A DNA stretch of 64,000 nt from Staphylococcus sp. 17KM0847 (GTDB lineage: Bacteria > Bacillota > Bacilli > Staphylococcales > Staphylococcaceae): contig NZ_CP040781.1 in the NCBI RefSeq assembly GCF_013463155.1, forward strand, positions 124,001 to 188,000, given 5' to 3'. A program made the position numbers and the translations under genes. Shown here piece after piece: positions 38,870 through 48,282 of the stretch. A model generated the notes under the pieces. That model did not search any database. It saw nothing but the letters and a program-made list of their open reading frames with translations, and had not been told where the DNA came from. How positions within the stretch are numbered: the first letter of the stretch is position 1; each line of letters opens with the position of its first letter.

Positions 38870-39391
38870 ATGAAAGATTATTATGTAATCATTGATGGCT
38901 ATAACATGATAGGGCAGTCACCAGATTTAATGCGCTTGGCTAAAGAAAGTTTAGAGGAAGCGCGTGAAAAGTTATTAATTGAAATTGCGAATTATAATGC
39001 CTTAGTTAAAGGGACAATTATTTGTGTATTCGATGCATATGAGCAAGGTACACCTCAATCTGAAACAATTTATCATGGTGTTCATGTAGTTTTTACTAAA
39101 GAAGGAGAAACGGCAGATAGCTTTATCGAACGTTATGTTTATAACATTTATAATAAACATACAACGCACATTACAGTGGTCACAAGTGATATGAGCGAGC
39201 AACATGCTATATTTGGTACAGGTGCTTTTCGTATATCGTCTCGTGAAATGTGGCGTCATCTCAATGAGAATAAAACGGCCGTATCTAAGTCGATTTCTAC
39301 ATTTGAAGCTCAAAAGCCACGGACACGCATTACGCTATCGAAAGAAGTATTAACGGAGTTTGAAAAAATAAGACGTGGTAAGAAGAAATAA
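38870..39391 (+). CDS. rae1: Rae1/YacP NYN-domain ribosome-associated endonuclease
   Basis: 173-residue protein with an NYN (PIN-like) nuclease domain: YVIIDGYNMIGQSPDL at the N-terminus with the first catalytic Asp, VFDAYEQ, VVFTKEGETADSFIERYV and VVTSDMSEQ. In B. subtilis the orthologue Rae1 cleaves mRNA in the ribosomal A-site. The C-terminus is basic. ATG 38870 three bases after the rlmB stop. Probably the last gene of the T-box operon before the sigH leader. Confidence 0.92.
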   Translation: MKDYYVIIDGYNMIGQSPDLMRLAKESLEEAREKLLIEIANYNALVKGTIICVFDAYEQGTPQSETIYHGVHVVFTKEGETADSFIERYVYNIYNKHTTHITVVTSDMSEQHAIFGTGAFRISSREMWRHLNENKTAVSKSISTFEAQKPRTRITLSKEVLTEFEKIRRGKKK

Positions 39392-39413
39392 CTGATAAAC
39401 ACTAAGTTGCTTT

Positions 39414-39456
39414 TTGTTATAGAAAATGATTAATCTTGAAAAGTATTCTATAACAA
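39414..39456 (+). promoter_or_regulatory. Inverted repeat in the sigH 5' leader
   Basis: Perfect 11-bp arms TTGTTATAGAA (39414-39424) and TTCTATAACAA (39446-39456) around 21 bases. The second arm runs into the sigH ribosome site AAGGTGAGG (39455-39463). The hairpin could hide the site and hold translation low, as reported for an inverted repeat before S. aureus sigH. Confidence 0.7.
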
Positions 39457-39470
39457 GGTGAGGCGGTTTT

Positions 39471-40055
39471 ATGATTGATAAGGCAAAACCGATACGTTCT
39501 GTTAACGCTTTAGCATCCTCCAATAATGTATTACCAATATTAGAATTGCAATTGTCATATGCAAGACGATGTGCAATGCAAAGTTTTAGTGATTACAGTA
39601 TTCAAGAATATGAGCGAGAAGATCTGGTACAAGAAACGATGTTAGCACTCTTTCAAAAGCTAACGTCAGTACATTGGCATGAACATATTCCTGTTGAGCA
39701 CTATATCAATAGGACGATTTATCGGCGAAAAATAGATTATCGACGTAGAAAGATCAAACGTCAACGTATATTTGAATTATATAGGCGGTCACTTGAAGCT
39801 CAGATAGAATATCAACAACAGATACATGGTAATATCCTTGAGAATGTGTTAATGATGGATGGGTTGTTAGAAGTTTACCAGCAAGCGATTCACACAATGA
39901 CACCCATTGAACAACAAGTTTGTACTTATATTGCTCAAGAATGGAAACCTAATGAAATTGCACTAAAGCTTAATCTAAGTAACAAAAAAATTTATAATAC
40001 AATCTATCGTGTGAGACGCAAACTTAAAGCTGCATTGCATAGTAATGTCGATTGA
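39471..40055 (+). CDS. sigH: Alternative sigma factor SigH
   Basis: 194-residue sigma-70-family protein related to Bacillus Spo0H and S. aureus SigH, which controls competence genes and prophage recombinases. Region 2 is seen in YEREDLVQETMLALFQKL (about residues 45-62) followed by basic IYRRKIDYRRRKIKRQR; region 4 is the C-terminal MTPIEQQVCTYIAQEWKPNEIALKLNLSNKKI helix-turn-helix. ATG 39471 has AAGGTGAGG upstream. Sigma-H proteins diverge fast among staphylococci; identification rests mainly on position between rae1 and rpmG. Confidence 0.9.
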   Translation: MIDKAKPIRSVNALASSNNVLPILELQLSYARRCAMQSFSDYSIQEYEREDLVQETMLALFQKLTSVHWHEHIPVEHYINRTIYRRKIDYRRRKIKRQRIFELYRRSLEAQIEYQQQIHGNILENVLMMDGLLEVYQQAIHTMTPIEQQVCTYIAQEWKPNEIALKLNLSNKKIYNTIYRVRRKLKAALHSNVD

Positions 40056-40113
40056 CAATTGAATACCATCTTATGTATAGTTAATTGGTATTATAGGATT
40101 AAGGTGAGATAAA

Positions 40114-40257
40114 GTGAAAAAAGTACCACTGAGTTGTGAGAAATGTGGCTGTCGTAATTATCATGTGTCAAAGTCTAGCAGTAAAACAGATAGACTTGCA
40201 TTAAAAAAATTTTGTACGTCATGCCAGACACACACACTTCATAAAGAGTCCAAATAA
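40114..40257 (+). CDS. rpmG: 50S ribosomal protein L33
   Basis: 47-residue basic protein: MKKVPLSCEKCGCRNYHVS at the start, LALKKFC and HTLHKESK at the end. Two CxxC pairs (CEKC and CTSC) make the zinc-binding C+ form, which in bacilli is replaced by a zinc-free paralogue on zinc starvation. Start is GTG at 40114 with AAGGTGAGA upstream. secE follows 18 bases after the stop, the usual rpmG-secE-nusG order. Confidence 0.95.
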   Translation: MKKVPLSCEKCGCRNYHVSKSSSKTDRLALKKFCTSCQTHTLHKESK

Positions 40258-40275
40258 TTGGAGGTAAGAGCGATT

Positions 40276-40455
40276 ATGGCTAAAAAAGAAAGTTTCTTCC
40301 AAGGTGTTAAGTCAGAAATGGAAAAAACAAGCTGGCCAACGGGTCCGGAGCTTGTTAAATATACAACAATCGTAGTATTTACAGTAGTATTCTTCCTGCT
40401 TTTTTTCTACGGTTTGGATATTGGTATTGGTCAAATAATTGAAATGATAAAATAG
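40276..40455 (+). CDS. secE: Preprotein translocase subunit SecE
   Basis: 59-residue single-span membrane protein of the SecYEG channel. Amphipathic N-terminal stretch [20 protein letters not shown], then one hydrophobic segment (about residues 30-50). ATG 40276 follows TTGGAGGT; an upstream TTG in that site is not the start. It is followed after 19 bases by nusG. Confidence 0.96.
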   Translation: MAKKESFFQGVKSEMEKTSWPTGPELVKYTTIVVFTVVFFLLFFYGLDIGIGQIIEMIK

Positions 40456-40474
40456 TAGATGAGGAGATGTCAGC

Positions 40475-41023
40475 ATGTCTGAAGAGTTAGGTGGTAAACA
40501 TTGGTATGCAGTTCATACCTACTCTGGTTATGAGAATAAAGTTAAAAAGAATTTGGAGAAGCGTGTTGAGTCTATGAATATGACTGAACAAATCTTTCGT
40601 GTTGTCATTCCTGAAGAGGAAGAAACACAAGTGAAAGATGGTAAAGCAAAAAAATCAATGAAAAAGACTTTTCCTGGCTATGTATTAGTGGAGCTTGTTA
40701 TGACAGATGAGTCATGGTACGTTGTGCGCAATACACCGGGGGTCACTGGATTTGTAGGTTCAGCAGGTGCAGGTTCTAAACCTAACCCATTATTGCCAGA
40801 AGAAGCACGATTTATCTTGAAACAGATGGGTATGAAAGAAAAAACAATTGATGTTGAAGTAGATCTTGGTGAACAAGTACGTATTACATCTGGCCCATTT
40901 GCTAATCAAGTGGGTGAGATTGAAAGTATCGAAGCGGATAAATTTAAGTTAACGGTACTAGTAGATATGTTTGGTCGTGAAACACCGGTTGAAGTAGAGT
41001 TTGATCAAATCGAAAAATTGTAA
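40475..41023 (+). CDS. nusG: Transcription termination/antitermination protein NusG
   Basis: 182-residue factor that binds RNA polymerase and, in Gram-positives, promotes pausing. NGN domain begins WYAVHTYSGYENKVKKNLE and includes FPGYVLVELVMTDESWYVVRNTPGVTGFVG; the C-terminal KOW domain is VRITSGPFANQVGEIESI. Ribosome site GAGGAGATG. Ends the rpmG-secE-nusG unit; rplK has its own promoter. Confidence 0.97.
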   Translation: MSEELGGKHWYAVHTYSGYENKVKKNLEKRVESMNMTEQIFRVVIPEEEETQVKDGKAKKSMKKTFPGYVLVELVMTDESWYVVRNTPGVTGFVGSAGAGSKPNPLLPEEARFILKQMGMKEKTIDVEVDLGEQVRITSGPFANQVGEIESIEADKFKLTVLVDMFGRETPVEVEFDQIEKL

Positions 41024-41049
41024 AAGTATAAAAAGAAACGAAATTTATA

Positions 41050-41078
41050 TTGTAATATAGGATGCTAAATGTTATAAT
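41050..41078 (+). promoter_or_regulatory. Promoter of rplK
   Basis: TTGTAA, 17-bp spacer, TATAAT, with TGT just before the -10 (extended -10). Confidence 0.82.
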
Positions 41079-41103
41079 AGCGAAGTCGCGCATTTATAGC
41101 GCT

Positions 41104-41160
41104 ACATTTCGTCACGAAATGTTAAGAGTGGGAGGGCAAAAATGAGCCCTGTGACCACAT
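41104..41160 (+). promoter_or_regulatory. rplK leader: hairpin and candidate L1-binding site
   Basis: A perfect hairpin (ACATTTCG/CGAAATGT) is followed by GTGG (41128) ... CCAC (41155-41158) enclosing AGGGC/GCCCT. Two helices flank an asymmetric loop, the shape of L1 sites in mRNA. The GTGGGAGG...CCAC pattern recurs before rplA. Inference, not proven. Confidence 0.5.
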
Positions 41161-41184
41161 CACGATATCAAGGAGGTGCACATC

Positions 41185-41607
41185 GTGGCTAAAAAAGTTG
41201 AAAAAGTAGTTAAGTTACAAATTCCAGCAGGTAAAGCAAACCCAGCACCACCAGTTGGTCCTGCATTAGGTCAAGCCGGTGTGAACATTATGGCTTTCAC
41301 AAAGGAATTTAATGCACGTACGCAAGAACAAGCAGGTTTAATTATTCCAGTTGAAATTTATGTGTATGAGGATCGCTCATTTACATTTATTACAAAAACA
41401 CCACCTGCAGCTGTATTACTTAAAAAAGCAGCTGGCGTAGAAAAAGGTTCTGGTGAACCGAATAAAACAAAAGTTGCTACTGTAACGAAAGATCAAGTAC
41501 GTGAGATTGCTAACACTAAAATGCCTGACTTAAACGCTGCTGACGAAGAAGCGGCTATGCGTATCGTTGAAGGTACTGCACGTAGCATGGGTATTGTTGT
41601 TGAGTAA
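41185..41607 (+). CDS. rplK: 50S ribosomal protein L11
   Basis: 140-residue stalk-base protein binding the GTPase centre of 23S rRNA. N-terminal [22 protein letters not shown] stretch and C-terminal rRNA-binding [25 protein letters not shown]. Start is GTG at 41185 placed seven bases after AAGGAGGT; the open frame extends nine bases further, inside that site. 191 structured bases separate it from rplA. Confidence 0.97.
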   Translation: MAKKVEKVVKLQIPAGKANPAPPVGPALGQAGVNIMAFTKEFNARTQEQAGLIIPVEIYVYEDRSFTFITKTPPAAVLLKKAAGVEKGSGEPNKTKVATVTKDQVREIANTKMPDLNAADEEAAMRIVEGTARSMGIVVE

Positions 41608-41655
41608 TATCGATTTAAACTAAAAAACGAATGAAATAATAAATTTGTAGTGAAC

Positions 41656-41780
41656 GCAGGTAGAACCGCTTTGTTGTATGAGATGACATCAAACATGGCG
41701 TGAGAAAAACGCATGGGACTATCTGCGCTCAACTTGCTATTATGGCAAGTGAACGTGGGAGGACATTCCGATAAAACCAC
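41656..41780 (+). promoter_or_regulatory. Structured rplK-rplA intercistronic region with candidate L1 site
   Basis: Contains a long-range stem (GCAGGTAG near 41656 with CTATCTGC near 41720), a hairpin CTTGC/GCAAG (41733-41749), and GTGGGAGG (41755) ... CCAC (41777-41780) that repeats the motif in the rplK leader. No promoter seen. Confidence 0.45.
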
Positions 41781-41798
41781 TAAAGGAGGACAATATTA

Positions 41799-42494
41799 AT
41801 GGCTAAAAAAGGTAAAAAGTATCAAGAAGCACTTAGCAAAGTTGATCGCCAAGCTTTCTATGCAGTAGAAGAAGCGATTAAATTAGCTAAAGAAACATCT
41901 ATTGCTAACTTCGATGCTTCAGTTGAAGTAGCATTCCGTTTAGGAATCGATACACGTAAAAATGACCAACAAATCCGTGGTGCAGTTGTATTACCACATG
42001 GTACAGGTAAATCACAACGTGTATTAGTTTTTGCTAAAGGCGATAAAATTGCAGAAGCAGAAGCAGCAGGCGCTGATTATGTAGGTGATGCTGAATATGT
42101 TAATAAAATCCAACAAGGTTGGTTTGACTTTGACGTAGTTGTTGCAACACCTGACATGATGGGTGAAGTTGGTAAATTAGGTCGTGTATTAGGACCTAAA
42201 GGCTTAATGCCAAACCCTAAAACAGGAACAGTAACTATGGATGTTACAAAAGCTGTTGAAGAGATTAAAGCAGGTAAAGTAGAATATCGCGCTGAAAAAG
42301 CAGGTATTGTACATGCTTCTATCGGTAAAGTATCTTTTGATACAGATAAATTAGTAGATAACTTTAAAACATTATTAGATGTATTAACAAAAGCAAAACC
42401 AGCATCAGCAAAAGGTACTTATTTTAAATCTGTTGCCGTAACAACGACAATGGGTCCTGGTATTAAAGTTGATACTGCAAGCTTTAAGTTATAA
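41799..42494 (+). CDS. rplA: 50S ribosomal protein L1
   Basis: 231-residue protein of the mobile L1 stalk that helps release deacylated tRNA; in many bacteria it also represses its own mRNA. Typical sequences: [14 protein letters not shown] at the start, [38 protein letters not shown] (rRNA-binding) and the C-terminal [17 protein letters not shown]. Ribosome site AAAGGAGGA. Followed by a hairpin and then the separate rplJ promoter. Confidence 0.98.
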   Translation: MAKKGKKYQEALSKVDRQAFYAVEEAIKLAKETSIANFDASVEVAFRLGIDTRKNDQQIRGAVVLPHGTGKSQRVLVFAKGDKIAEAEAAGADYVGDAEYVNKIQQGWFDFDVVVATPDMMGEVGKLGRVLGPKGLMPNPKTGTVTMDVTKAVEEIKAGKVEYRAEKAGIVHASIGKVSFDTDKLVDNFKTLLDVLTKAKPASAKGTYFKSVAVTTTMGPGIKVDTASFKL

Positions 42495-42503
42495 TTAAAA
42501 TTG

Positions 42504-42534
42504 AGCGTAAAATAATCATTGGTTATTTTACGCT
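42504..42534 (+). terminator. Hairpin after rplA
   Basis: 12-bp stem AGCGTAAAATAA/TTATTTTACGCT with a seven-base loop; only a short T run follows. Confidence 0.6.
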
Positions 42535-42558
42535 TTATCTTAAATAGTGAAATAATGG

Positions 42559-42587
42559 TTGACTAATTGTGTTAAAACCGTTATATT
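42559..42587 (+). promoter_or_regulatory. Promoter of rplJ-rplL
   Basis: TTGACT, 17-bp spacer, TATATT, ahead of the L10 leader. Confidence 0.82.
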
Positions 42588-42609
42588 TATTTTTGTTGAA
42601 TATTTTACC

Positions 42610-42719
42610 TAAGACAGTAGGAGTGTTCATACACTTAAATTATATCCTACCGAGGCTAAATTGACTTGAACGTGAAAACATTCAAGCACTTTTTGCTCTG
42701 GGTAAAAAGTGCTTTTTTT
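42610..42719 (+). promoter_or_regulatory. Ribosomal protein L10 leader with terminator
   Basis: GTAGGA/TCCTAC stem (42617-42622 with 42645-42650) followed by CGAGG, as in the known L10 leader. An alternative stem CTTGAA/TTCAAG (42665-42686) overlaps the terminator stem AGCACTTTTT/AAAAAGTGCT (42685-42713), which ends in TTTTTTT. The L10-L12 complex is expected to favour termination. Confidence 0.85.
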
Positions 42720-42776
42720 ATTCGAGAGACATCTTGGATAATTAAAAGCATAAAACTTATCTATGGAGGTGTCTAA

Positions 42777-43277
42777 ATGTCTGCAATCATTGAAGCGAAA
42801 AAACAACAAGTTGACGTCATCGCTGAACAACTTAAAAGTTCTGTTTCAACAGTAGTTGTCGACTATCGTGGTTTAACAGTAGCTGAAGTTACAGAATTAC
42901 GTAAACAATTACGTGAAGCTGGTGTTCAGTATAAAGTTTACAAAAACACAATGTTACGTCGTGCTGCTGAACAAGCAGGTATCGAAGGTTTAGATGAATT
43001 TTTCACTGGACCGACTGCAGTTGCTTTCACAACTGAAGATGTCGTTGCACCAGCTAAAGTCATTGCTGGATTCGCTAAAGAACATGAAGCTTTAGAAATT
43101 AAGACAGGTGTAATGGAAGGTAGCGTTATCACAGCTGAAGAAGTTAAAACAGTTGGTTCTTTACCATCACACGACGGTCTTGTATCAATGCTTCTTTCAG
43201 TATTACAAGCACCAATTCGCAACTTCGCTTATGCGGTTAAAGCTGTTGGTGAAAACAAAGAAGAAAACGCTGAATAA
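42777..43277 (+). CDS. rplJ: 50S ribosomal protein L10
   Basis: 166-residue stalk base that carries L7/L12 dimers. N-terminal rRNA-binding part ([33 protein letters not shown]) and a C-terminal helix that holds L12. Ribosome site TGGAGGTG. With L12 it represses this operon through the leader upstream; rplL follows after 38 bases. Confidence 0.98.
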   Translation: MSAIIEAKKQQVDVIAEQLKSSVSTVVVDYRGLTVAEVTELRKQLREAGVQYKVYKNTMLRRAAEQAGIEGLDEFFTGPTAVAFTTEDVVAPAKVIAGFAKEHEALEIKTGVMEGSVITAEEVKTVGSLPSHDGLVSMLLSVLQAPIRNFAYAVKAVGENKEENAE

Positions 43278-43315
43278 TTAATAAATTAAACATTAAAAAA
43301 TGGAGGAATATTAAC

Positions 43316-43681
43316 ATGGCTAATCAAGAGCAAATCATTGAAGCAATTAAAGAAATGTCAGTTTTAGAATTAAACGATTTAGTTAAAGCAATCGAAGAAG
43401 AATTTGGTGTAACAGCAGCAGCTCCAGTTGCAGCAGCAGGTGCAGCAGGCGGAGAAGGTGCAGCTGAGAAAACTGAATTTGATGTTGAGTTAACTTCAGC
43501 TGGATCATCAAAAATCAAAGTTGTTAAAGCAGTTAAAGAAGCAACTGGCTTAGGCTTAAAAGACGCTAAAGAATTAGTTGACGGTGCACCAAGCATCATC
43601 AAAGAAGCGTTACCAAAAGAAGAAGCTGAAAAACTTAAAGAACAATTAGAAGAAGTTGGCGCTTCAGTAGAATTAAAATAA
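43316..43681 (+). CDS. rplL: 50S ribosomal protein L7/L12
   Basis: 121-residue acidic stalk protein that recruits translation GTPases. N-terminal dimer domain ([27 protein letters not shown]), Ala/Gly-rich hinge (about residues 37-52) and C-terminal domain with [23 protein letters not shown]. Ribosome site TGGAGGAA. Terminated by a strong hairpin. Confidence 0.98.
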   Translation: MANQEQIIEAIKEMSVLELNDLVKAIEEEFGVTAAAPVAAAGAAGGEGAAEKTEFDVELTSAGSSKIKVVKAVKEATGLGLKDAKELVDGAPSIIKEALPKEEAEKLKEQLEEVGASVELK

Positions 43682-43696
43682 TTCATTGATAAATGA

Positions 43697-43728
43697 AAAC
43701 CCGCTATTTCAAGAAATAGCGGGTTTTT
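43697..43728 (+). terminator. Terminator of rplJ-rplL
   Basis: 13-bp perfect stem (AAACCCGCTATTT and its complement) with loop CAAG and a T run. Confidence 0.93.
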
Positions 43729-43785
43729 GAATATAGAGATATGAATAAAATAGAGTAATGATGTGAGAATGAGGTGTTAAAGTAT

Positions 43786-44394
43786 ATGAGCCACTATTAT
43801 GACAAACATCCTGACGTAGTGTCAGATCAAAAAGAAATTATTTATCAATATCGACAGCACGGCTTACGTTTATTAACAGATGCAGGTGTTTTTTCAAGAG
43901 ATAAAGTAGATTATGGATCAGACTTGTTAGTTCAGTCTTTCTTAAATGAGCATCCGCCGGGACGAGCTAAAAAAATAATAGATGTCGGGTGTGGCTATGG
44001 TCCAATCGGCTTAACACTTGCTAAAGTAGCACCTCATGATCATATTATATTGCTCGATGTAAATCATCGTGCTTTAGAATTAACAAGAAAAAATGCACAG
44101 CGCAATCATATTGATAATATTATTATTAAAGAAAGTGATGGACTGACTGAAGTGGCTGATGCATCAGTAGACTATATTTTAACAAATCCTCCTATTAGAG
44201 CTGGAAAAAAAGTGGTTCATCAAATATTAGAGGATGCATTTGCTAAATTATTAGAAGACGGTGTACTTTATGTTGTTATCCAAAAAAAGCAAGGTATGCC
44301 TTCAGCTAAGAAAAAAATGGCAGATATATTTGGAAATGTATCCTCCATCAAAAATAGTAAGGGTTATCATATATTAAAGAGTGTTAAACATTGA
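43786..44394 (+). CDS. RsmC-like class I SAM-dependent methyltransferase
   Basis: 202-residue protein of the MTS/RsmC C-terminal type, between rplL and rpoB as in Bacillus (YbxB). SAM motif I is IIDVGCGYGPIGL, and motif IV NPPIRAGK is typical of N2-guanine RNA methyltransferases. By family it may methylate 16S rRNA, but the target is not shown by sequence. ATG 43786 follows GAGGTG; the frame extends four codons upstream. It ends about 200 bases before rpoB. Confidence 0.88.
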   Translation: MSHYYDKHPDVVSDQKEIIYQYRQHGLRLLTDAGVFSRDKVDYGSDLLVQSFLNEHPPGRAKKIIDVGCGYGPIGLTLAKVAPHDHIILLDVNHRALELTRKNAQRNHIDNIIIKESDGLTEVADASVDYILTNPPIRAGKKVVHQILEDAFAKLLEDGVLYVVIQKKQGMPSAKKKMADIFGNVSSIKNSKGYHILKSVKH

Positions 44395-44500
44395 TTTTGA
44401 ATGATATGTATGGTAAAGTAGTAAGATGAAAAAATTATGTTCAACAAGTGTGTACTTTTGCAATTCTAGTTTCATTGTAACATTGAATAAATATCGTGAT

Positions 44501-44547
44501 TATAATAGAAAATGGTGTCATCAAATATGTGCTGCCGTTTTCTTTTT
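44501..44547 (+). promoter_or_regulatory. TATAAT overlapped by a terminator-like hairpin before rpoB
   Basis: TATAAT at 44501 has no good -35 at 17 bp. AGAAAATGG (44507) pairs with CCGTTTTCT (44535-44543), followed by TTTTT: a terminator for upstream transcripts. A second possible promoter, TTGTCT-15-TATAAG (44546-44572), lies after it and could serve rpoB. Confidence 0.5.
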
Positions 44548-44602
44548 GTCTTGATATACATTGCAGTATAAGTACGACACAATATTTGAGGGGTGAATCT
44601 GT

Positions 44603-47600
44603 TTGGCAGGTCAATTTGTCCAATATGGAAGACATCGTAAACGTAGAAACTACGCAAGAATCTCAGAAGTATTAGAATTACCAAACTTAATTGAGATTCA
44701 AACAAAATCATATGACTGGTTCTTAAAAGAAGGGCTTTTAGAGATGTTTAGAGATATCTCTCCGATAGAAGACTTTACGGGCAACCTATCTTTAGAGTTC
44801 GTTGATTATCGATTAGGTGAACCAAAATATGATTTAGAAGAGTCTAAAAACCGTGATGCGACGTATGCAGCACCATTACGCGTTAAAGTACGTTTGATTA
44901 TTAAAGAAACAGGCGAAGTGAAAGATCAAGAAGTATTTATGGGAGATTTTCCATTAATGACTGAAACGGGCACATTCGTCATCAATGGTGCAGAGCGCGT
45001 TATTGTATCACAATTAGTTCGTTCACCATCTGTATACTTCAATGAAAAGTTAGATAAAAATGGTCGTGTGAACTACGATGCAACTGTAATTCCAAACCGT
45101 GGTGCATGGTTGGAATATGAAACAGATGCGAAAGATATTGTATATGTTCGTATTGATAGAACGAGAAAACTTCCATTAACAGTGTTGCTTCGTGCTTTAG
45201 GATATTCAACAGACCAAGAAATCATTGATTTAATCGGGGATAATGAATATCTACGCAATACGTTAGAAAAAGACAGCACAGAAAACACAGACCAAGCGTT
45301 ATTAGAAATTTATGAGCGCTTACGTCCAGGTGAGCCACCAACACTTGAAAATGCAAAGAGCTTATTATACTCACGATTCTTTGATCCAAAACGTTATGAC
45401 TTGGCGAGTGTAGGCCGTTATAAAGCAAATAAGAAGTTACACTTAAAACATCGCTTATTTAACCAAAAGTTAGCTGAGCCTATTGTGAATACGGAGACAG
45501 GTGAGATTGTTGCTGAAGAAGGAACAGTGCTGGATCGACGTAAATTAGATGAAATTATGGAAGTGCTTGAGTCCAATGCTAATGCGCAAGTTTATGAATT
45601 ACCTGATAGCATTGTTGACGAGCCGGTAGAAGTTCAATCTATTAAAGTATATGTACCAAATGATGAAGAAGGGCGTACAACTACCGTAATTGGTAATGCC
45701 TTCCCAGATTCAGAAGTGAAGTGTATTACACCAGCTGATATCGTAGCGTCTATGTCTTACTTCTTTAATTTATTGCATGGCATTGGCTATACAGATGATA
45801 TTGACCATTTAGGTAATCGTCGTCTACGCTCAGTAGGTGAATTGTTACAAAACCAATTCCGTATTGGTTTATCAAGAATGGAACGTGTTGTGCGTGAAAG
45901 AATGTCAATCCAAGATACAGATTCAATCACACCACAGCAGTTAATTAATATTCGTCCGGTTATTGCGTCAATTAAAGAGTTCTTTGGTAGTTCGCAGTTA
46001 TCACAATTTATGGATCAGGCAAACCCACTTGCAGAGTTAACGCACAAAAGACGTCTGTCAGCTTTAGGACCGGGTGGTTTAACACGTGAACGTGCACAAA
46101 TGGAAGTACGTGACGTACACTATTCTCACTATGGTCGTATGTGTCCTATTGAAACGCCTGAGGGTCCAAACATTGGATTGATTAACTCATTATCAAGTTA
46201 CGCACGTGTCAATGAATTTGGTTTTATTGAAACACCTTATCGTAAAGTAGATATTGAAACAAATACGATTACAAACCAAATTGACTATTTGACAGCGGAT
46301 GAAGAGGACAGTTATGTTGTTGCACAGGCAAACTCACGCTTAGATGAGAACGGTCGATTTATTGATGATGAGATTGTATGTCGTTTCCGTGGTAATAATA
46401 CAACTATGGCTAAAGAAAAAATGGACTATATGGACGTGTCACCGAAGCAGGTTGTATCTGCAGCGACAGCATGTATTCCATTCTTAGAAAACGATGACTC
46501 AAACCGTGCCTTAATGGGTGCAAACATGCAACGTCAAGCAGTGCCATTGCTGAATCCTGAGTCCCCATTTGTAGGAACAGGTATGGAGCATGTGGCAGCT
46601 CGTGATTCTGGTGCGGCTGTTATTGCTAAACATCATGGTCGTGTAGAGCATGTGCAATCCAAAGAAATCCTAGTACGTCGTTTAATAGAAGACAATGGAG
46701 AAGTACGTGAAGGAGAACTTGATCGCTATCCATTAGCAAAATTTAAACGTTCTAACTCAGGAACTTGTTATAACCAACGTCCGATTATTAAAGTAGGCGA
46801 TGTGGTAGATAAAGGTGAAATTTTAGCTGATGGTCCTTCAATGGAATTAGGTGAAATGGCATTAGGCCGTAACGTCGTTGTTGGATTTATGACGTGGGAC
46901 GGTTATAACTATGAGGATGCCGTTATTATGAGTGAGCGTCTAGTAAAAGATGATGTCTACACTTCTATTCATATTGAAGAATATGAATCAGAAGCACGTG
47001 ATACTAAGCTCGGGCCTGAAGAAATCACACGTGATATTCCAAATGTTTCTGAAAATGCACTTAAAAACTTAGATGATCGAGGTATCGTGTATGTAGGTGC
47101 AGAAGTAAAAGATGGTGATATTCTTGTAGGTAAAGTAACGCCTAAAGGTATGACAGAACTTACAGCAGAAGAGCGTTTATTACATGCGATCTTCGGTGAA
47201 AAAGCCCGTGAAGTACGTGATACATCATTGCGTGTTCCACATGGTGCAGGTGGTATCGTATTAGACGTGAAAGTTTTCAATCGTGAAGAAGGAGACGATT
47301 CCCTTTCACCGGGGGTTAACCAATTGGTGCGCGTCTATATTGTTCAAAAACGTAAAATTCATGTCGGAGATAAAATGTGTGGTCGTCACGGTAACAAAGG
47401 TGTCATCTCTAAAATTGTTCCAGAAGAAGATATGCCATATTTACCAGATGGACGCCCAATTGATATCATGTTAAATCCACTAGGTGTACCATCTCGTATG
47501 AATATTGGACAAGTATTAGAGTTACACTTAGGTATGGCTGCTAAAAACTTAGGTATTCATGTCGCTTCACCAGTATTTGATGGTGCGAATGATGATGATG

Positions 47601-48157
47601 TATGGTCAACAATTGAAGAAGCAGGAATGGCACGTGACGGTAAAACTGTACTGTATGATGGACGTACAGGTGAGCCGTTCGATAACCGTATTTCTGTGGG
47701 TGTGATGTACATGTTGAAACTTGCACACATGGTTGATGATAAACTTCATGCACGTTCAACAGGACCTTACTCACTCGTAACGCAACAACCACTTGGAGGT
47801 AAAGCACAATTTGGTGGTCAAAGATTCGGTGAGATGGAGGTATGGGCACTTGAAGCATACGGTGCAGCATACACGCTACAAGAGATCTTGACATACAAAT
47901 CTGATGATACAGTCGGACGTGTAAAAACATATGAAGCCATCGTAAAAGGTGAAAACATCTCAAGACCAAGTGTTCCAGAATCATTCCGCGTATTAATGAA
48001 AGAACTTCAAAGTTTAGGTTTAGATGTTAAAGTGATGGACGATCAAGACAATGAAATCGAAATGCGTGACATCGAAGAAGATGACGTTCCAGATCGTAAA
48101 CTTAGTGAGCAACAAGCGAATAATGTACCTGAAGCACAACAAGAAACGAATGAATAA
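44603..48157 (+). CDS. rpoB: RNA polymerase beta subunit
   Basis: 1184-residue catalytic subunit. Start codon is TTG at 44603 after GAGGGGTG, giving (M)[19 protein letters not shown] as in S. aureus. The rifampicin region reads [20 protein letters not shown] and then [11 protein letters not shown], with the usual susceptible residues at all positions commonly mutated. Later landmarks are [12 protein letters not shown] and the C-terminal [21 protein letters not shown] that contacts beta'. Acidic, Gln-rich tail. Followed by rpoC after 125 bases. Confidence 0.98.
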   Translation: MAGQFVQYGRHRKRRNYARISEVLELPNLIEIQTKSYDWFLKEGLLEMFRDISPIEDFTGNLSLEFVDYRLGEPKYDLEESKNRDATYAAPLRVKVRLIIKETGEVKDQEVFMGDFPLMTETGTFVINGAERVIVSQLVRSPSVYFNEKLDKNGRVNYDATVIPNRGAWLEYETDAKDIVYVRIDRTRKLPLTVLLRALGYSTDQEIIDLIGDNEYLRNTLEKDSTENTDQALLEIYERLRPGEPPTLENAKSLLYSRFFDPKRYDLASVGRYKANKKLHLKHRLFNQKLAEPIVNTETGEIVAEEGTVLDRRKLDEIMEVLESNANAQVYELPDSIVDEPVEVQSIKVYVPNDEEGRTTTVIGNAFPDSEVKCITPADIVASMSYFFNLLHGIGYTDDIDHLGNRRLRSVGELLQNQFRIGLSRMERVVRERMSIQDTDSITPQQLINIRPVIASIKEFFGSSQLSQFMDQANPLAELTHKRRLSALGPGGLTRERAQMEVRDVHYSHYGRMCPIETPEGPNIGLINSLSSYARVNEFGFIETPYRKVDIETNTITNQIDYLTADEEDSYVVAQANSRLDENGRFIDDEIVCRFRGNNTTMAKEKMDYMDVSPKQVVSAATACIPFLENDDSNRALMGANMQRQAVPLLNPESPFVGTGMEHVAARDSGAAVIAKHHGRVEHVQSKEILVRRLIEDNGEVREGELDRYPLAKFKRSNSGTCYNQRPIIKVGDVVDKGEILADGPSMELGEMALGRNVVVGFMTWDGYNYEDAVIMSERLVKDDVYTSIHIEEYESEARDTKLGPEEITRDIPNVSENALKNLDDRGIVYVGAEVKDGDILVGKVTPKGMTELTAEERLLHAIFGEKAREVRDTSLRVPHGAGGIVLDVKVFNREEGDDSLSPGVNQLVRVYIVQKRKIHVGDKMCGRHGNKGVISKIVPEEDMPYLPDGRPIDIMLNPLGVPSRMNIGQVLELHLGMAAKNLGIHVASPVFDGANDDDVWSTIEEAGMARDGKTVLYDGRTGEPFDNRISVGVMYMLKLAHMVDDKLHARSTGPYSLVTQQPLGGKAQFGGQRFGEMEVWALEAYGAAYTLQEILTYKSDDTVGRVKTYEAIVKGENISRPSVPESFRVLMKELQSLGLDVKVMDDQDNEIEMRDIEEDDVPDRKLSEQQANNVPEAQQETNE

Positions 48158-48282
48158 TCTACTTATCGTCTAGTATAAAGGTGTGTGAGGGGTATTATAT
48201 TGCCCTTCACCATCACATTGAAATAAAGATGTTGTTATCAATCAATTTGCATAGCTAATTTAAACTAAAGGAGGTAGGCTCC

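Noticed and set aside
43324-43686. 120-codon minus-strand frame opposite rplL
   Set aside because: Mirror of the Ala/Gly/Glu-rich rplL coding bias; no ribosome site.
47541-47984. 147-codon minus-strand frame inside rpoB, and similar ones in rpoC (49869-50300)
   Set aside because: Low-complexity His/Leu/Val composition typical of antisense of a coding strand.
48185-48210. GTGAGGGG/CCCTTCAC hairpin between rpoB and rpoC
   Set aside because: No U tract and only a short stem; not enough to call a terminator or attenuator.
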